Below are positions 1-8,999 of a stretch of 64,000 bases of DNA, in pieces; positions within the stretch are counted from its first letter, which is position 1; each line of letters begins with the position of its first letter. The DNA is taken from NCBI RefSeq assembly GCF_000332075.2, contig NZ_ALVU02000002.1, positions 124,001 to 188,000 of the forward strand, in the 5' to 3' direction. A program made the translations under genes and the position numbers. This DNA comes from Synechocystis sp. PCC 7509 (GTDB lineage Bacteria; Cyanobacteriota; Cyanobacteriia; Cyanobacteriales; Chroococcidiopsidaceae). Under the pieces are notes generated by a model, which was not told the origin of the DNA, did not search any database, and was given only the letters and a program-made list of their open reading frames with translations.

Positions 1-1347
1 GGTGCAACCCTTGCCGCACTATACGCCCATCTCAAGCAGAAAAATCCAGCTATCTTAGTTGATGTTCAGTATCCCGTACAGACCGAGCAAATTGCCTGCA
101 TGGCGCGGCAATTAGGATATGAGGCTAAAGATATTCATATTTTTGCCCCAGGTTGCATAGAATCGGAAATTTGGAATATCTGCGAGTATGCCCAAGGGAC
201 TTACGCTGCCAATTTATCGAAGTTGCTCAATGATAACTTTGCAACTGGCGGAGACAAAGGCGATCGCTTCTTCGATCCAGCCGGAGAAGGTCTAATTTCG
301 GCTACCTTGCAACTGGCGAGAACAATTCCAGGCTTAGATGACGTAGTAGGTTGTCAAGCCTTGTTGGGGTTAGACGATTTGCCCAAGCGGGTTCGGCTTA
401 ATCAAAGCAAAATAGATCCTTGGGTCTATCGAGCTTTTATGCAACTGCTATCAACGGAAAAATCAGAAAAGACCGCAGCTTCAATTGCTGGGATTGCCGC
501 CAACTTATTCAAGCGATTTACCGAAAAAGACATTGCTCCAGCCTTAGTTGGCAAAACAAGTTTTCCCATGTTCCTTGATGGTCCCAAACTCTTAGTTTTA
601 GGTGTGCGCTCGGATTTGCGCGAAGTGATTATGCCGATCCAAATGGCACTGTTATCACTTTTAGTAGACATCAACTCGGTTCCCACACGTAAAACGCCTC
701 TGCAAGTATGCTTCGACGAACTAGCTGCTGCCACGTACCGTACTTTGCCTAGTCGGATTAATGAAAATCGTAAATATGGGGTCTATTTTAACCTTGCCTT
801 CCAAAACCTGGCACAACTTGAAGAGAGATACGGTAAAAACTTAACTACAGCTATCTTAGGAGCGTGTGGGACTCAGATTTTATTCAATCCACGAGAGCAG
901 CAGACAGCCGAGTTGATTTCTAAAATTGTGGGTACTGAAAATTATCGGGAATCGCAGCGAAGTCGCTCTAGTTCAAGCGGCAAAATTTCTACTTCAACTT
1001 CGTTCCATGTTAAAGAGCGTCCGCTTATTCCCGCTTGGAAAGTTAGGTTAATGGGTCAGGGTTGGGCAATTGTCCTTAATGCTGGTTATCGTTCTAAAAA
1101 TGGAGCGACAGAGTACATCCCCTACAAGTGCAAAATTAAAGTCTTTGAGGAATATGAAAAGCTAATAAAATGGTCGGCATCGCAGTGGTCGCACACCAGA
1201 AATGTATTTGTTCGCCGCTCTCCCCAACGAGCCGTAGACCCTGAATATCTCTCTGCTGGCGTGAAGCTTGCTGAGGAGTTTCTTTGTTTACCAACCACCG
1301 CAGAAGTCAATCAACAAATTGCCGACCAAGCTCTTAGTGGATTTTAA
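1..1347 (+). CDS. Type IV coupling protein (VirD4/TraD-like), 5' end outside window
   Basis: This is the ATPase that links the relaxase-DNA complex to the conjugative secretion channel. The frame is open from base 1, 33 codons upstream of the first ATG at 100, so the start and the Walker A motif lie outside the window. Visible family features are a Walker B-like VCFDELAA (around 705-729), then QNLAQLEERYG, then ILGACGTQILFNPREQQTA, the order found in VirD4/TraG/TraD proteins. The C-terminal part carries a Ser-rich stretch (RSRSSSSG). The family role is established; the substrate, presumably the MobF relaxase at 9394-16764, is inferred from gene content. The protein sits at the inner membrane in known systems, but any membrane segments would be upstream of the window. 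Confidence 0.8.
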   Translation, partial: GATLAALYAHLKQKNPAILVDVQYPVQTEQIACMARQLGYEAKDIHIFAPGCIESEIWNICEYAQGTYAANLSKLLNDNFATGGDKGDRFFDPAGEGLISATLQLARTIPGLDDVVGCQALLGLDDLPKRVRLNQSKIDPWVYRAFMQLLSTEKSEKTAASIAGIAANLFKRFTEKDIAPALVGKTSFPMFLDGPKLLVLGVRSDLREVIMPIQMALLSLLVDINSVPTRKTPLQVCFDELAAATYRTLPSRINENRKYGVYFNLAFQNLAQLEERYGKNLTTAILGACGTQILFNPREQQTAELISKIVGTENYRESQRSRSSSSGKISTSTSFHVKERPLIPAWKVRLMGQGWAIVLNAGYRSKNGATEYIPYKCKIKVFEEYEKLIKWSASQWSHTRNVFVRRSPQRAVDPEYLSAGVKLAEEFLCLPTTAEVNQQIADQALSGF

Positions 1348-1401
1348 TGTTCGGTTTTTGCTTTTAATTGTTATTTAAAGTAGATCGCTTTAGAGGTATT
1401 A

Positions 1402-1761
1402 ATGTTTACTCCCACTGAAGAAGCTGTGTTGTCAAAGCTGCCTCAAGAAGTCCAGCGAACGTTGTCGGAATACCCATTGGTTGCCCAAAACTACTTGATA
1501 GCGCGATCGCTTCCTGTATTAACTGAAAATTACAAGTTGGAACTATTTGAGATTTACTACGATTGTGCTGACCTTCCGGCAATAGCAATCAAAAAGGGTG
1601 TGCTTACTACTAATGAAACCAACTGTGATACTCCACCAACCATCGTTGAGGGTATGGGTGACGATGGCGCAGTATTTATTCAGGTAAGAGAGCGCGTCAT
1701 CCTCAATCGAGTTGGAGGTCACTTTCCCGAAGTCAAATCAGTGCTGGTAGAGGTTGGCTAA
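1402..1761 (+). CDS. Small protein of unknown function
   Basis: A 119-residue protein that I do not recognise. The first half is helical and acidic. The C-terminal part (GAVFIQVRERVILNRVGG) resembles the end of the protein at 2225-2554 (WAYIQAGNEVLLDRLGG) and, more weakly, the one at 37574-37774, so these may form a small plasmid family. Its stop codon overlaps the ATG of the next gene by one base (TAATG), which indicates translational coupling. It follows the coupling-protein gene by 54 bases and is probably co-transcribed. No signal peptide or membrane segment is visible. Confidence 0.6.
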   Translation: MFTPTEEAVLSKLPQEVQRTLSEYPLVAQNYLIARSLPVLTENYKLELFEIYYDCADLPAIAIKKGVLTTNETNCDTPPTIVEGMGDDGAVFIQVRERVILNRVGGHFPEVKSVLVEVG

Positions 1762-2174
1762 TGTCAAATCAACAACGAATAAACGACCTAGTATCCCTGT
1801 TTGGTGACAAAAACAAAATTATTATATCTTTAGGTCGGGAAAAAATTTACCCAAACTTTGAAGTGTCCGATGCAACTCTAGAACGGTTGGAGAATGCACT
1901 AAGAGCGCCACAATCGGAAAACGGAACAATAAGAGTTTTAGAGTCAACAGGAGTTCTTTTGAAAGCAGAACTTATCTACTGTAGTTCTCAAAATGTTGTT
2001 GATTTAGATATTAAGAATGTTGCTCCACAACTTCAGTCTAGCTCTATTCTTCCAATACCAAAGATAGTGCAGATGAGGCGGAATCAAACAGTTAATCGAT
2101 GGTTAGAAGCTTTAAATCAAACTGTCAAAGATGCAGTAAAAGGAGTTGAGGAAGAATCCCTACATATTCCCTAA
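1761..2174 (+). CDS. Hypothetical protein, 137 aa
   Basis: I do not recognise this protein. It begins on the ATG that overlaps the previous stop codon (TAATG), so it is very likely translated by coupling. It is mixed alpha/beta in character with no cysteine cluster, signal peptide or membrane segment. The last 35 residues (VNRWLEALNQTVKDAV) look like an amphipathic helix. Position between coupling protein and AAA genes suggests a plasmid backbone role, but there is no direct evidence. Confidence 0.55.
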   Translation: MSNQQRINDLVSLFGDKNKIIISLGREKIYPNFEVSDATLERLENALRAPQSENGTIRVLESTGVLLKAELIYCSSQNVVDLDIKNVAPQLQSSSILPIPKIVQMRRNQTVNRWLEALNQTVKDAVKGVEEESLHIP

Positions 2175-2224
2175 AACGTGCGCTCCTTAGCATCAAAAGT
2201 TTAATTTACTAGGAGACTTTCACG

Positions 2225-2554
2225 ATGACTCAATATCCAAATGCAACGCTTAACGCCGAAGACTCTATCAATCTTCCTCCCTTTCCCAATGGCTATCGAC
2301 CTAAAGAAATTGAGGTGTATTTAGGTGATAGTTGCTCTGATTCAGCTTATCACTACAGCAATGGTCAATGGTTTGATATTAGTCTTAAAAATATTACTGA
2401 TGAATCTGTTGTCCAGATATTAGTTGATGACCAGTGGGCTTATATTCAAGCAGGAAACGAAGTTTTGCTAGATAGACTAGGAGGGGCTGTGCTACCTGAA
2501 ATCCCCAATCAAGAATTTTTAGTATCTCGAATTAGTCATTATTTACAAAACTGA
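2225..2554 (+). CDS. Small protein, probable paralog of the 1402-1761 product
   Basis: A 109-residue protein with a clear AGGAGA ribosome binding site ending about ten bases before the ATG. It contains a short hydrophobic and aromatic core (GQWFDISL, WAYIQAGNEVLLDRLGG). The last of these matches the C-terminal segment of the upstream 119-residue protein in spacing and residue type. No enzyme motif is visible. Function unknown; it lies in the same direction as the coupling protein cluster. Confidence 0.6.
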   Translation: MTQYPNATLNAEDSINLPPFPNGYRPKEIEVYLGDSCSDSAYHYSNGQWFDISLKNITDESVVQILVDDQWAYIQAGNEVLLDRLGGAVLPEIPNQEFLVSRISHYLQN

Positions 2555-2674
2555 GCGTTCGATTTTTATGTATGACTAATTTGGGCTTGTATGAGTTTTT
2601 GAGTTCTCTGAATAACACCTAGTAAAGCAGTGAAAAATAAATTCAATCCACCATAATTAAGGTAGAAAAATAAA

Positions 2675-4738
2675 ATGGAACCGACGATTAAAGAGCTTAA
2701 TGAGTCTTTGAATAAGCTAATGTCAGAACCAGATCCTCCATTGCGTCCTCATCCCCGCGAAACTGCCCCAGAGATAAAAACGCCGATTGCTATGTCGGTG
2801 AGAGATGCGGCGATGCACGTAATTGAAAAACGCAATGATGCTCCTGAATGGAAAAATGGTCAAATGTCTTCTGGAGAGGTGTACGACGATCAGGGAGGGG
2901 TGAGCGAAAGAATCAACGGTCTAGAGATAAGTGTTTTTCAGAGACACGATTCATCAGTGAGTGTTGAAATTTTTGACGAAGGTTACTCTGATGCCACAAT
3001 GCACCAAAACATCCCCGATAAGCACTATGAATTTACATTACTAGACACTAACTCGCGTGGTGAAGCTGTTGCTTTTTTGCCAGATCATAGTATATATGAG
3101 CGAATGGGAGTAACCAAGGATGAATTTGCTCATCTAGTAACAGAGCGATTGTCAGGGATGGCAAATAAAATAGATTTGCAAAGTTCTATTCAACAAGAAA
3201 GCCCTGTAGCAACAAGTTCTGTGCAAGTTGCAAATGAACGCCTAGATGCAGACTTACTTCCTCAAGCTCCTCTACCTGTTGCGGCTGGGAAAGAACAGAT
3301 AGAATCAGTGCCAGCAAATTCTGTCACATGGATGGAGTCACTAAAAGCACAGATTAATAATGTTGATGGCTCTAAGTTACAAGTCTTTGCTGGCAACAGT
3401 AAAGTCTACGAGCAAACAGATAATGTCGTCACTACTGATAAATTAGCAACCCCTGTTGGGGAAAAGGTACAGCAAGCTTTAGAGAATCCCAACGAATTAA
3501 AAGGTTCTGTCCGCATTATGGTGGACGGAGAGAAAGTTTACCATGCTAAAAATGGTCAAGTTTTAGAAAATAAACATTCTTTAACCCTGGAAAATTCACA
3601 AGTTACTCAAGCAAAGAGCTTAAATGTTGCTCCAGAAGTAGCTCAAGTAAGTGAAGTACAACCACAAAACTTACCAGTTAGTCAAGAAAAGACTTTAGAA
3701 GCAGCTCTAAAAGTAAGTCAAGTAGCCCAAGTCCAAGAGCAAGTTTTCCAAGGAGATCGCGCAGAAATACTAGATGCAGTAGTTTTAGACGTATCTCCAG
3801 TAGTTGAAAATCAAAAATTTAACAGTGGGGCAATTGTCTTGGCGCGGCAAGACAAAGAGATGATTCCTTTTCCTATAAATCCCACCCCGATAGAACTAGA
3901 CGCAAAGATGCCAGAGGTAGTCAACCCAAATAAAGCGACTGAGCGCGGTTCTGTAGAGCAAGCATTAGCCAGTGCTAACGCTCGGATTGATTCACTACAG
4001 GCACAGTTAAAGGACACCCAAAAATCCCTTGAGGATCTTTCTAAATTTGTCCGCAATGATAACTTAAAGTCTTGGGCGGAACATAAGGTTACTGACGTTA
4101 ACAAGACTTCTCAATCCATTGCAGAGCAAGCCAAAAGTAAAGTAATGCAATGGGTGCAGGCTAAAACCGTACAGGTTAAGGAAGCCGTTCAAGGCAAGGT
4201 TAACGAAGTTAAAACTTTTGCTCAAGATAAGGTTAATGAAGTTAAAACTGCTGCCCAAATTAAAGTAAATGAAGTTAAGACCGTTGCTCAAGACAAGGTT
4301 AATGAAGTCAAAACTGCTGCCCAAGATAAAGTTAGCGAAGTTAAGATTGCTACCCAGGATAAGGTAAATGAGGTCAAAACTGCTGCCCAGCTTAAAGGAA
4401 TTGATTTTAAGGAATCTGTAAGGGAACAGGCAAACAAGTTTCTTGCTCCCGTAAATTCAGCCCAAGTCGAACGGGCAGCGAAACATATTGTCCGCGAGTT
4501 TGGAGATGGCAAGAGTTACAACAAAGCAGCAACCCATTCCTTTCAACTAAATGATAAAAACGAATTATCTGTTGCTCGTCAGAGTGATGGCGCTGTTATT
4601 TACCAGAAGGGAGCGCTTACAAAAGCTGCTAATTCTCATGACATCCTCAAGCTTAATGCCCTACCTACTGTTGTCAATCAAATCAAAGAGAAGCAGATGC
4701 AGTCCACCCCAAAACAACAGATGGAGGTAGGCTCTTGA
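2675..4738 (+). CDS. Large repeat protein with LEA/apolipoprotein-like 11-residue repeats
   Basis: A 687-residue protein with no recognised enzymatic domain. The N-terminal third is globular, and residues ~220-310 contain a small domain (LQVFAGNSKVYEQ, RIMVDGEKVYHAKNGQ). The middle is Gln/Val-rich and disordered. Residues ~430-460 look coiled-coil (ARIDSLQAQLKDTQKSLEDL). Residues 508-573 are six near-perfect 11-residue repeats of the type KVNEVKTAAQD, which form an amphipathic helix as in LEA or apolipoprotein-like proteins. A short globular C-terminus follows. Its stop codon overlaps the TTG start of the AAA ATPase gene (TTGA), so the two are probably co-translated and may work together. A scaffold or adaptor role for the ATPase is only a guess. 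Confidence 0.7.
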   Translation: MEPTIKELNESLNKLMSEPDPPLRPHPRETAPEIKTPIAMSVRDAAMHVIEKRNDAPEWKNGQMSSGEVYDDQGGVSERINGLEISVFQRHDSSVSVEIFDEGYSDATMHQNIPDKHYEFTLLDTNSRGEAVAFLPDHSIYERMGVTKDEFAHLVTERLSGMANKIDLQSSIQQESPVATSSVQVANERLDADLLPQAPLPVAAGKEQIESVPANSVTWMESLKAQINNVDGSKLQVFAGNSKVYEQTDNVVTTDKLATPVGEKVQQALENPNELKGSVRIMVDGEKVYHAKNGQVLENKHSLTLENSQVTQAKSLNVAPEVAQVSEVQPQNLPVSQEKTLEAALKVSQVAQVQEQVFQGDRAEILDAVVLDVSPVVENQKFNSGAIVLARQDKEMIPFPINPTPIELDAKMPEVVNPNKATERGSVEQALASANARIDSLQAQLKDTQKSLEDLSKFVRNDNLKSWAEHKVTDVNKTSQSIAEQAKSKVMQWVQAKTVQVKEAVQGKVNEVKTFAQDKVNEVKTAAQIKVNEVKTVAQDKVNEVKTAAQDKVSEVKIATQDKVNEVKTAAQLKGIDFKESVREQANKFLAPVNSAQVERAAKHIVREFGDGKSYNKAATHSFQLNDKNELSVARQSDGAVIYQKGALTKAANSHDILKLNALPTVVNQIKEKQMQSTPKQQMEVGS
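4196..4393 (+). repeat. Six tandem 33-bp coding repeats
   Basis: Six consecutive 33-bp units start at 4196, 4229, 4262, 4295, 4328 and 4361. Each encodes K-V-N-E-V-K-T followed by four variable residues ending in a Q-containing step (AQD, AQI, TQD). The units have diverged at third codon positions, so the protein repeat is under selection and this is not a very recent duplication. Confidence 0.9.
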
Positions 4739-6153
4739 AGAACATCGTCTTATATCAAATCCCTTCTAGTGAAATTGAATTTCTCTTACAACAACTCAAT
4801 CATCCCTACTACTGGAACCCCGCTCACTCTCACCTAATGCGTTGGGACTTGTGCTTAACTGCTACCGATATGGTGATCGCTTCCAACCCCTTAAGTGAGA
4901 TTGCCGATCTTCCTGGCAATATTGTTCTTGATGGGTTATTGGATGATGGTATTCATTCAAGACTCACTCATCAGATTGTTAATGCTTTCCGCGAACAACG
5001 CAATCAGACGCTTTACCTCGTAGGCGATCGCTTTGATTGTCCATATAAACTTTTCCCCTTTGTCAACATTAAACAGTGGCAGTTACCAGACTCGGCGGCG
5101 ATTGCAAACTTTCTCAAGCAGAAGGGTATCTATTGCGATGCCGTCTATCGTGCTTCATTGGGGCTTTATATTGGAGAGTTGAATAATGTACTCCAAATGT
5201 ATACGAATCTCCAAAGGGAAGGATTAGCATCAGCCATCTCTGACTATAAGATTCGGAAGCTACAAGGGCGTGGAATTACTGTAGTTCCTCAACCTGACTG
5301 TGATGCGGCGGGGATGGATGTTCTCGATGGGATTTTGGCAGAGATTACCGACTTACTCAAGCCTGAAGCAGAAATTGCAGGCTTGCAGTTTCCTAGAGGA
5401 ACGATTCTCATCGGTCCACCAGGAACGGGTAAAAGTTTGTTTGCTAAAAGTGCCGCTTCTCGTTTAGGTTTACCCTTACTCTGCGCGGATTGGGCGGGGT
5501 TGATCTCTCCTATCCCTGGTGAAAGCGTGGCAAATCTAAGGGCGTTATTGCAGTCCGCCGAGGCATCCGCACCCTGCATCTTATTTTGGGATGACTATGA
5601 TAAAGCGTTTGCCTCCGCAGATCTATCTAAGGACACTGGAGAAGAAAAAAAACTAGCAGGTATGCTGCTGACCTGGCTGCAAGACCGTACCGCTCCAGTT
5701 TATACAGTCGTCACCCTAAATCGAATTAATCAAATTCCCCCAGAACTGAAAAGAAGATTCGACCGCACCATTTTTGTGGACTTGCCTCATGAAGGAGCGC
5801 GTCATGATATCTTCAGCATCCACTTGTCCAAGTATTGCGGGACGGTTCCCAACTGGAGTGATCGCGATTGGAAAATCCTAATTTCTGAGTACGGGGAATG
5901 TACACCCGACGAGATTGGCAAAGCAGTTTACTTAGCCGCAGTGCGCTCGTACAGGCAGGGTCGCACTCGCCAAATCACCATTGACGACTTGCTTTATCAA
6001 CGTAAACAATTTACTCCAGCCAACATTGCCAACCCCGCGCAAATTCAGTCGATTCGCAATAATTCTAAGTTTGCTCTCAAAGCTTCCAGTGATGACCGCT
6101 CAAAGTGGCGCGTGGAACCTGACCCCATATTCAAAACAATGCTAGGACGGTAA
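4735..6153 (+). CDS. AAA+ ATPase, Ycf46-like
   Basis: A single-domain AAA+ ATPase of 472 residues. Walker A is GPPGTGKS (227-234). The Walker B is unusual, ILFWDDYDK (282-290), with Asp-Asp in place of the usual Asp-Glu. Sensor 1 and the arginine finger region follow (VVTLNRINQIPPELKRRFDR). The N-terminal half (YLVGDRFDCPYKLFPFV) resembles Ycf46-type cyanobacterial and plastid ATPases. Translation starts at TTG 4735, which overlaps the previous stop (TTGA), so it is coupled to the repeat protein upstream. The substrate is unknown. Ycf46 of the chromosome is linked to inorganic carbon use, but a plasmid copy may act in remodelling of plasmid proteins. Confidence 0.75.
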   Translation: MKNIVLYQIPSSEIEFLLQQLNHPYYWNPAHSHLMRWDLCLTATDMVIASNPLSEIADLPGNIVLDGLLDDGIHSRLTHQIVNAFREQRNQTLYLVGDRFDCPYKLFPFVNIKQWQLPDSAAIANFLKQKGIYCDAVYRASLGLYIGELNNVLQMYTNLQREGLASAISDYKIRKLQGRGITVVPQPDCDAAGMDVLDGILAEITDLLKPEAEIAGLQFPRGTILIGPPGTGKSLFAKSAASRLGLPLLCADWAGLISPIPGESVANLRALLQSAEASAPCILFWDDYDKAFASADLSKDTGEEKKLAGMLLTWLQDRTAPVYTVVTLNRINQIPPELKRRFDRTIFVDLPHEGARHDIFSIHLSKYCGTVPNWSDRDWKILISEYGECTPDEIGKAVYLAAVRSYRQGRTRQITIDDLLYQRKQFTPANIANPAQIQSIRNNSKFALKASSDDRSKWRVEPDPIFKTMLGR

Positions 6154-6178
6154 AATTAAACCCAAAAGGAGAAGAAGT

Positions 6179-6412
6179 ATGAATGACCGCGATTCCCAAA
6201 ATCTTAACCTCTTTAATGCACTGATTGTTTTTAGTCTAATTACCTTATTTTGGCGGCTGTTTATGGCGGTATGGCGGCGCTCCAAGCTGGCGGCGATTCT
6301 ATTAGTCACTGTGGGACCATACCTCCTTGCCGCTCTACATAGTTTTGAGCAGGATTCTTCATACCGCGCGTTATGTCAGATTAAGCCTGAGCAAGTTGCT
6401 TGTAAGCGTTAG
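6179..6412 (+). CDS. Small membrane protein, unknown
   Basis: A 77-residue protein with a strong AAAGGAGAAG ribosome binding site. Two hydrophobic stretches are visible (LFNALIVFSLITLFWRLFMAVW and LAAILLVTVGPYLLAAL), separated by a positively charged WRRSK turn, which suggests a hairpin in the inner membrane. It lies between the AAA ATPase and the TraX-like gene. Not recognised; a link to the conjugation membrane complex is possible by position only. Confidence 0.6.
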   Translation: MNDRDSQNLNLFNALIVFSLITLFWRLFMAVWRRSKLAAILLVTVGPYLLAALHSFEQDSSYRALCQIKPEQVACKR

Positions 6413-6486
6413 AATTTAAAAGCTCAAAGATAGCTTTTATAGGCGTGAGAACAGTCTTCCAGCTAGTAAACTGAAAATGAGGCGCT

Positions 6487-7128
6487 ATGACTTCGTTTGA
6501 CATTAAGGTTTTAGCTGCGCTCCTGATGGTCATAGATCATGTTGGTCTAGTCTTTTTTCCCGATCAACTAATATTCAGGTACTTAGGTAGGCTAAGTTTT
6601 CCACTATTCGCTTGGCTACTTGGACAAGGAGAAAAACATACAAAAGACGTTTATGCTTATCTTCTGCGAATAGTTATTTGGGGATTAGTCAGCCAACCTA
6701 TTTATGTGCTGTTGTTTCACAATGGACAACTGAATATCCTCTTTACTTTAGCCCTTGGTTTAATTGCCCTCTTCTTACCGAAGCTGACTGGCTCGAAATA
6801 TTTAGTTTGGATAGCAACGGCAGTCATCGCTCAAGCTATCAAGGCTGAGTACGGAGCCTACGGAATAGTGACTATCATCCTGATGGCTCGGTTTGTTCGC
6901 TCTAGTCTAGTTTGGTGGGCAGGGTGGGAAATACTCAACCTATCAGTTTTGTTCACTCGTCTCTCTGCGTCTTATCAAGGATTAGCATTACTTGCCCCAG
7001 CGATACTAATTTGCTGGAATGGCAAACAGGGAAAGAAATTCAAGTCATTTTATCTATTCTATCCTGTTCATCTTTTCCTCCTGTGGCTCGTGGGTTTGTC
7101 TCTCAAGTTTGCTCCGGCTCTGTTTTAA
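6487..7128 (+). CDS. traX: TraX-like integral membrane protein
   Basis: A 213-residue, very hydrophobic protein with about six to seven membrane helices. The start MTSFDIKVLAALLMVIDHVG, then FRYLGRLSFPLFAWLLGQG and LFTLALGLIALFL match the TraX family. In F-like plasmids TraX acetylates the pilin N-terminus; many bacterial homologs are annotated only as TraX family. The family assignment is from recognised motifs. A role in pilus modification here is inferred from the conjugation genes nearby. A weak GAGG site precedes the ATG. Confidence 0.75.
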   Translation: MTSFDIKVLAALLMVIDHVGLVFFPDQLIFRYLGRLSFPLFAWLLGQGEKHTKDVYAYLLRIVIWGLVSQPIYVLLFHNGQLNILFTLALGLIALFLPKLTGSKYLVWIATAVIAQAIKAEYGAYGIVTIILMARFVRSSLVWWAGWEILNLSVLFTRLSASYQGLALLAPAILICWNGKQGKKFKSFYLFYPVHLFLLWLVGLSLKFAPALF

Positions 7129-7204
7129 ACATCAACAAGAACATTGATAGTTTGGACTATCAGCTAAACAGCTTATACCGCTAGGATATTAGAAGTGAAA
7201 ACTC

Positions 7205-8785
7205 GTGCTTTCAACTAACCAAAATGAACCATGTGCTGTCACTAAGACAACACCAACCCTGAGAAATTATCAAAAACAGTTCATCGCAGACCTTTATACC
7301 CAAATTCGTAATGGCAGTAAGCGCATCCTTGGCTTTTCTGCTACTGGCTCAGGGAAAACCGTTCTGGCTGCACAGGTAGCCGCCCACGCTGCTAGTAGAA
7401 ACAAGCGATCGCTCTTTGTCGTGCATCGCGAGACATTAATTGCTCAAACAGCAAATAAGCTATCCTCGTTCGGAATAACCGAATGTGGTTTTATCAAAGC
7501 AGGTTGGCAAGAAAACCGAGAAGCACTCGTACAGATTGCTTCAGTGCAAACTTTAGAACGACGAGACTGGTGGCAAGAGTTGAATGTAGATATTGCGATC
7601 CTGGACGAAGCTCACCTAACCGCTTTCGCTGCCATCGTCACCAAAATGATGACCGAGATTTTTCCTCACGCTATCTACTTGGGTTTAACTGCGACACCCT
7701 GGCGATTGAGCAAGAAGGAAAGTTTAGGGGATATCTTTGACAATTTAGTATCGGCTCCCATGCCTCACAAGTTGATAAGTTCTGGTTTCCTGGTCAAACC
7801 TGACTACTTTAGCCCCAATCAAGCTGACTTGGAAAAGGTAGGCACAGCAGTCAATGGCGACTTTAATGAGGGTCAACTTGCCCTAGCTTGCGATCGCCAA
7901 GGGTTGAGCGAACAAATGGTGAGAGATTGGCACAATCTAGCATTTGCTCGTTGTACCATTGCTTTTACAGTTAACGTCGCCCATGCACGAAACTTAGCTG
8001 CTGCCTTTACAAATGCTGGAGTGCCGTCAGCCTATGTAGATGGCAAGATGCCCTATAAGAGTGTTGCCCGGATTTATCAGCAGTTAGCTGATGGAGAAAT
8101 CCTGCTGCTGGCAAGTTGTATGAAGTTAACTGAGGGCTTTGATTTACCGAGTACGAGCGCGATTATTTTGGCGCGTCCTACTAAGTCAAAAGCTCTCCAT
8201 TTTCAGATGATTGGACGGGGGCTAAGACTTGCTCCCGAAATTAACAAAACAGACTGCATCGTAATTGACATTGCTGGCAACGTGATAAGGCATAGCTTTG
8301 TCGAGGATATCACAGAAATTAGCATGGAGCCTGGATATGAGGGGGCGAGTGGCGATGAAGCTCCCAAAAAGATTTGTCCAACAGAGAAGCAAGGCTGTGG
8401 CAAAATCCTCTATGCTTTCACCATGAAATGCCCCGAATGCGGTTATGTGTTTGAACAACCCAAGAAAGTCTACTTAGTTCCAGGGCTAGAACAACTACTT
8501 AGCGAGGCAGATATCGAACGCTACGAGTATTACAGGAAAAGCCTGCGCGAAGCTTACGATAAGAACTTTGCCCCTGGATGGGCGGCAATGAACTTCAAGG
8601 AGCGCTATGGCTACTGGTCGCCTAATAGCTGGTCGAAGGGCGCAATCTTCGGGACTAAACCAACGCCGCAGCAACGCTCTGAGTATCTTAAGTATTTACA
8701 GGCGATCGCGCAAAGGAAGGAAAAACCCCTTGAGTGGGTACAAAAACAAATGGAGCTAGAGTTTGGCTTAGGGTTGTTTGAATAA
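7205..8785 (+). CDS. SF2 DEAD/DEAH-type helicase with C-terminal zinc ribbon
   Basis: A 526-residue superfamily 2 helicase. Motif Q/I region: LRNYQKQFIADL then TGSGKT (~47-52); motif II DEAH (~138-141); motif III GLTATPWRL; motif V region ASCMKLTEGFDLPS; motif VI QMIGRGLRLAPE. A zinc ribbon follows (CPTEKQGCGKILYAFTMKCPECG, four cysteines), then a C-terminal tail of about 120 residues rich in Trp and Tyr. This is the SSL2/COG1061 type common on plasmids and phages. It starts at GTG 7205; no strong ribosome binding site is visible. It probably unwinds or remodels DNA during plasmid transfer, replication or repair; the exact role is not shown. Confidence 0.8.
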   Translation: MLSTNQNEPCAVTKTTPTLRNYQKQFIADLYTQIRNGSKRILGFSATGSGKTVLAAQVAAHAASRNKRSLFVVHRETLIAQTANKLSSFGITECGFIKAGWQENREALVQIASVQTLERRDWWQELNVDIAILDEAHLTAFAAIVTKMMTEIFPHAIYLGLTATPWRLSKKESLGDIFDNLVSAPMPHKLISSGFLVKPDYFSPNQADLEKVGTAVNGDFNEGQLALACDRQGLSEQMVRDWHNLAFARCTIAFTVNVAHARNLAAAFTNAGVPSAYVDGKMPYKSVARIYQQLADGEILLLASCMKLTEGFDLPSTSAIILARPTKSKALHFQMIGRGLRLAPEINKTDCIVIDIAGNVIRHSFVEDITEISMEPGYEGASGDEAPKKICPTEKQGCGKILYAFTMKCPECGYVFEQPKKVYLVPGLEQLLSEADIERYEYYRKSLREAYDKNFAPGWAAMNFKERYGYWSPNSWSKGAIFGTKPTPQQRSEYLKYLQAIAQRKEKPLEWVQKQMELEFGLGLFE

Positions 8786-8818
8786 AAGCTAAATAGCTAG
8801 TTGTTTGTTCGGTGAGGA

Positions 8819-8914
8819 CTAACGAAGAAGAATTAATCGTTGTTGCTGGCGCAACAATAAACCCTCATGCTCAAACTGCTGAAGTAGTCGCGTAACCGTC
8901 ACTAGATCTTGCAC
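8819..8914 (-). pseudogene. Relic of a Crp/Fnr-family regulator (C-terminal HTH)
   Basis: On the reverse strand a 31-codon stretch reads VQDLVTVTRLLQQFEHEGLL followed by LRQQQRLILLR and a stop. This is the recognition helix and wing of a Crp/NtcA-type winged helix, where TVTRLL is the typical DNA-reading helix. No effector-binding domain is present upstream: an in-frame stop precedes it and the frame is lost. It is a decayed fragment, so no function is expected. Confidence 0.55.
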
Positions 8915-8999
8915 CTAACGGAAAAACAAGCTTTTTAAGCTCTCTCATTTTCGGTCGTGCGATCACTTGATAACTGGGAAGCCTTACTTGGAGTGAAAA

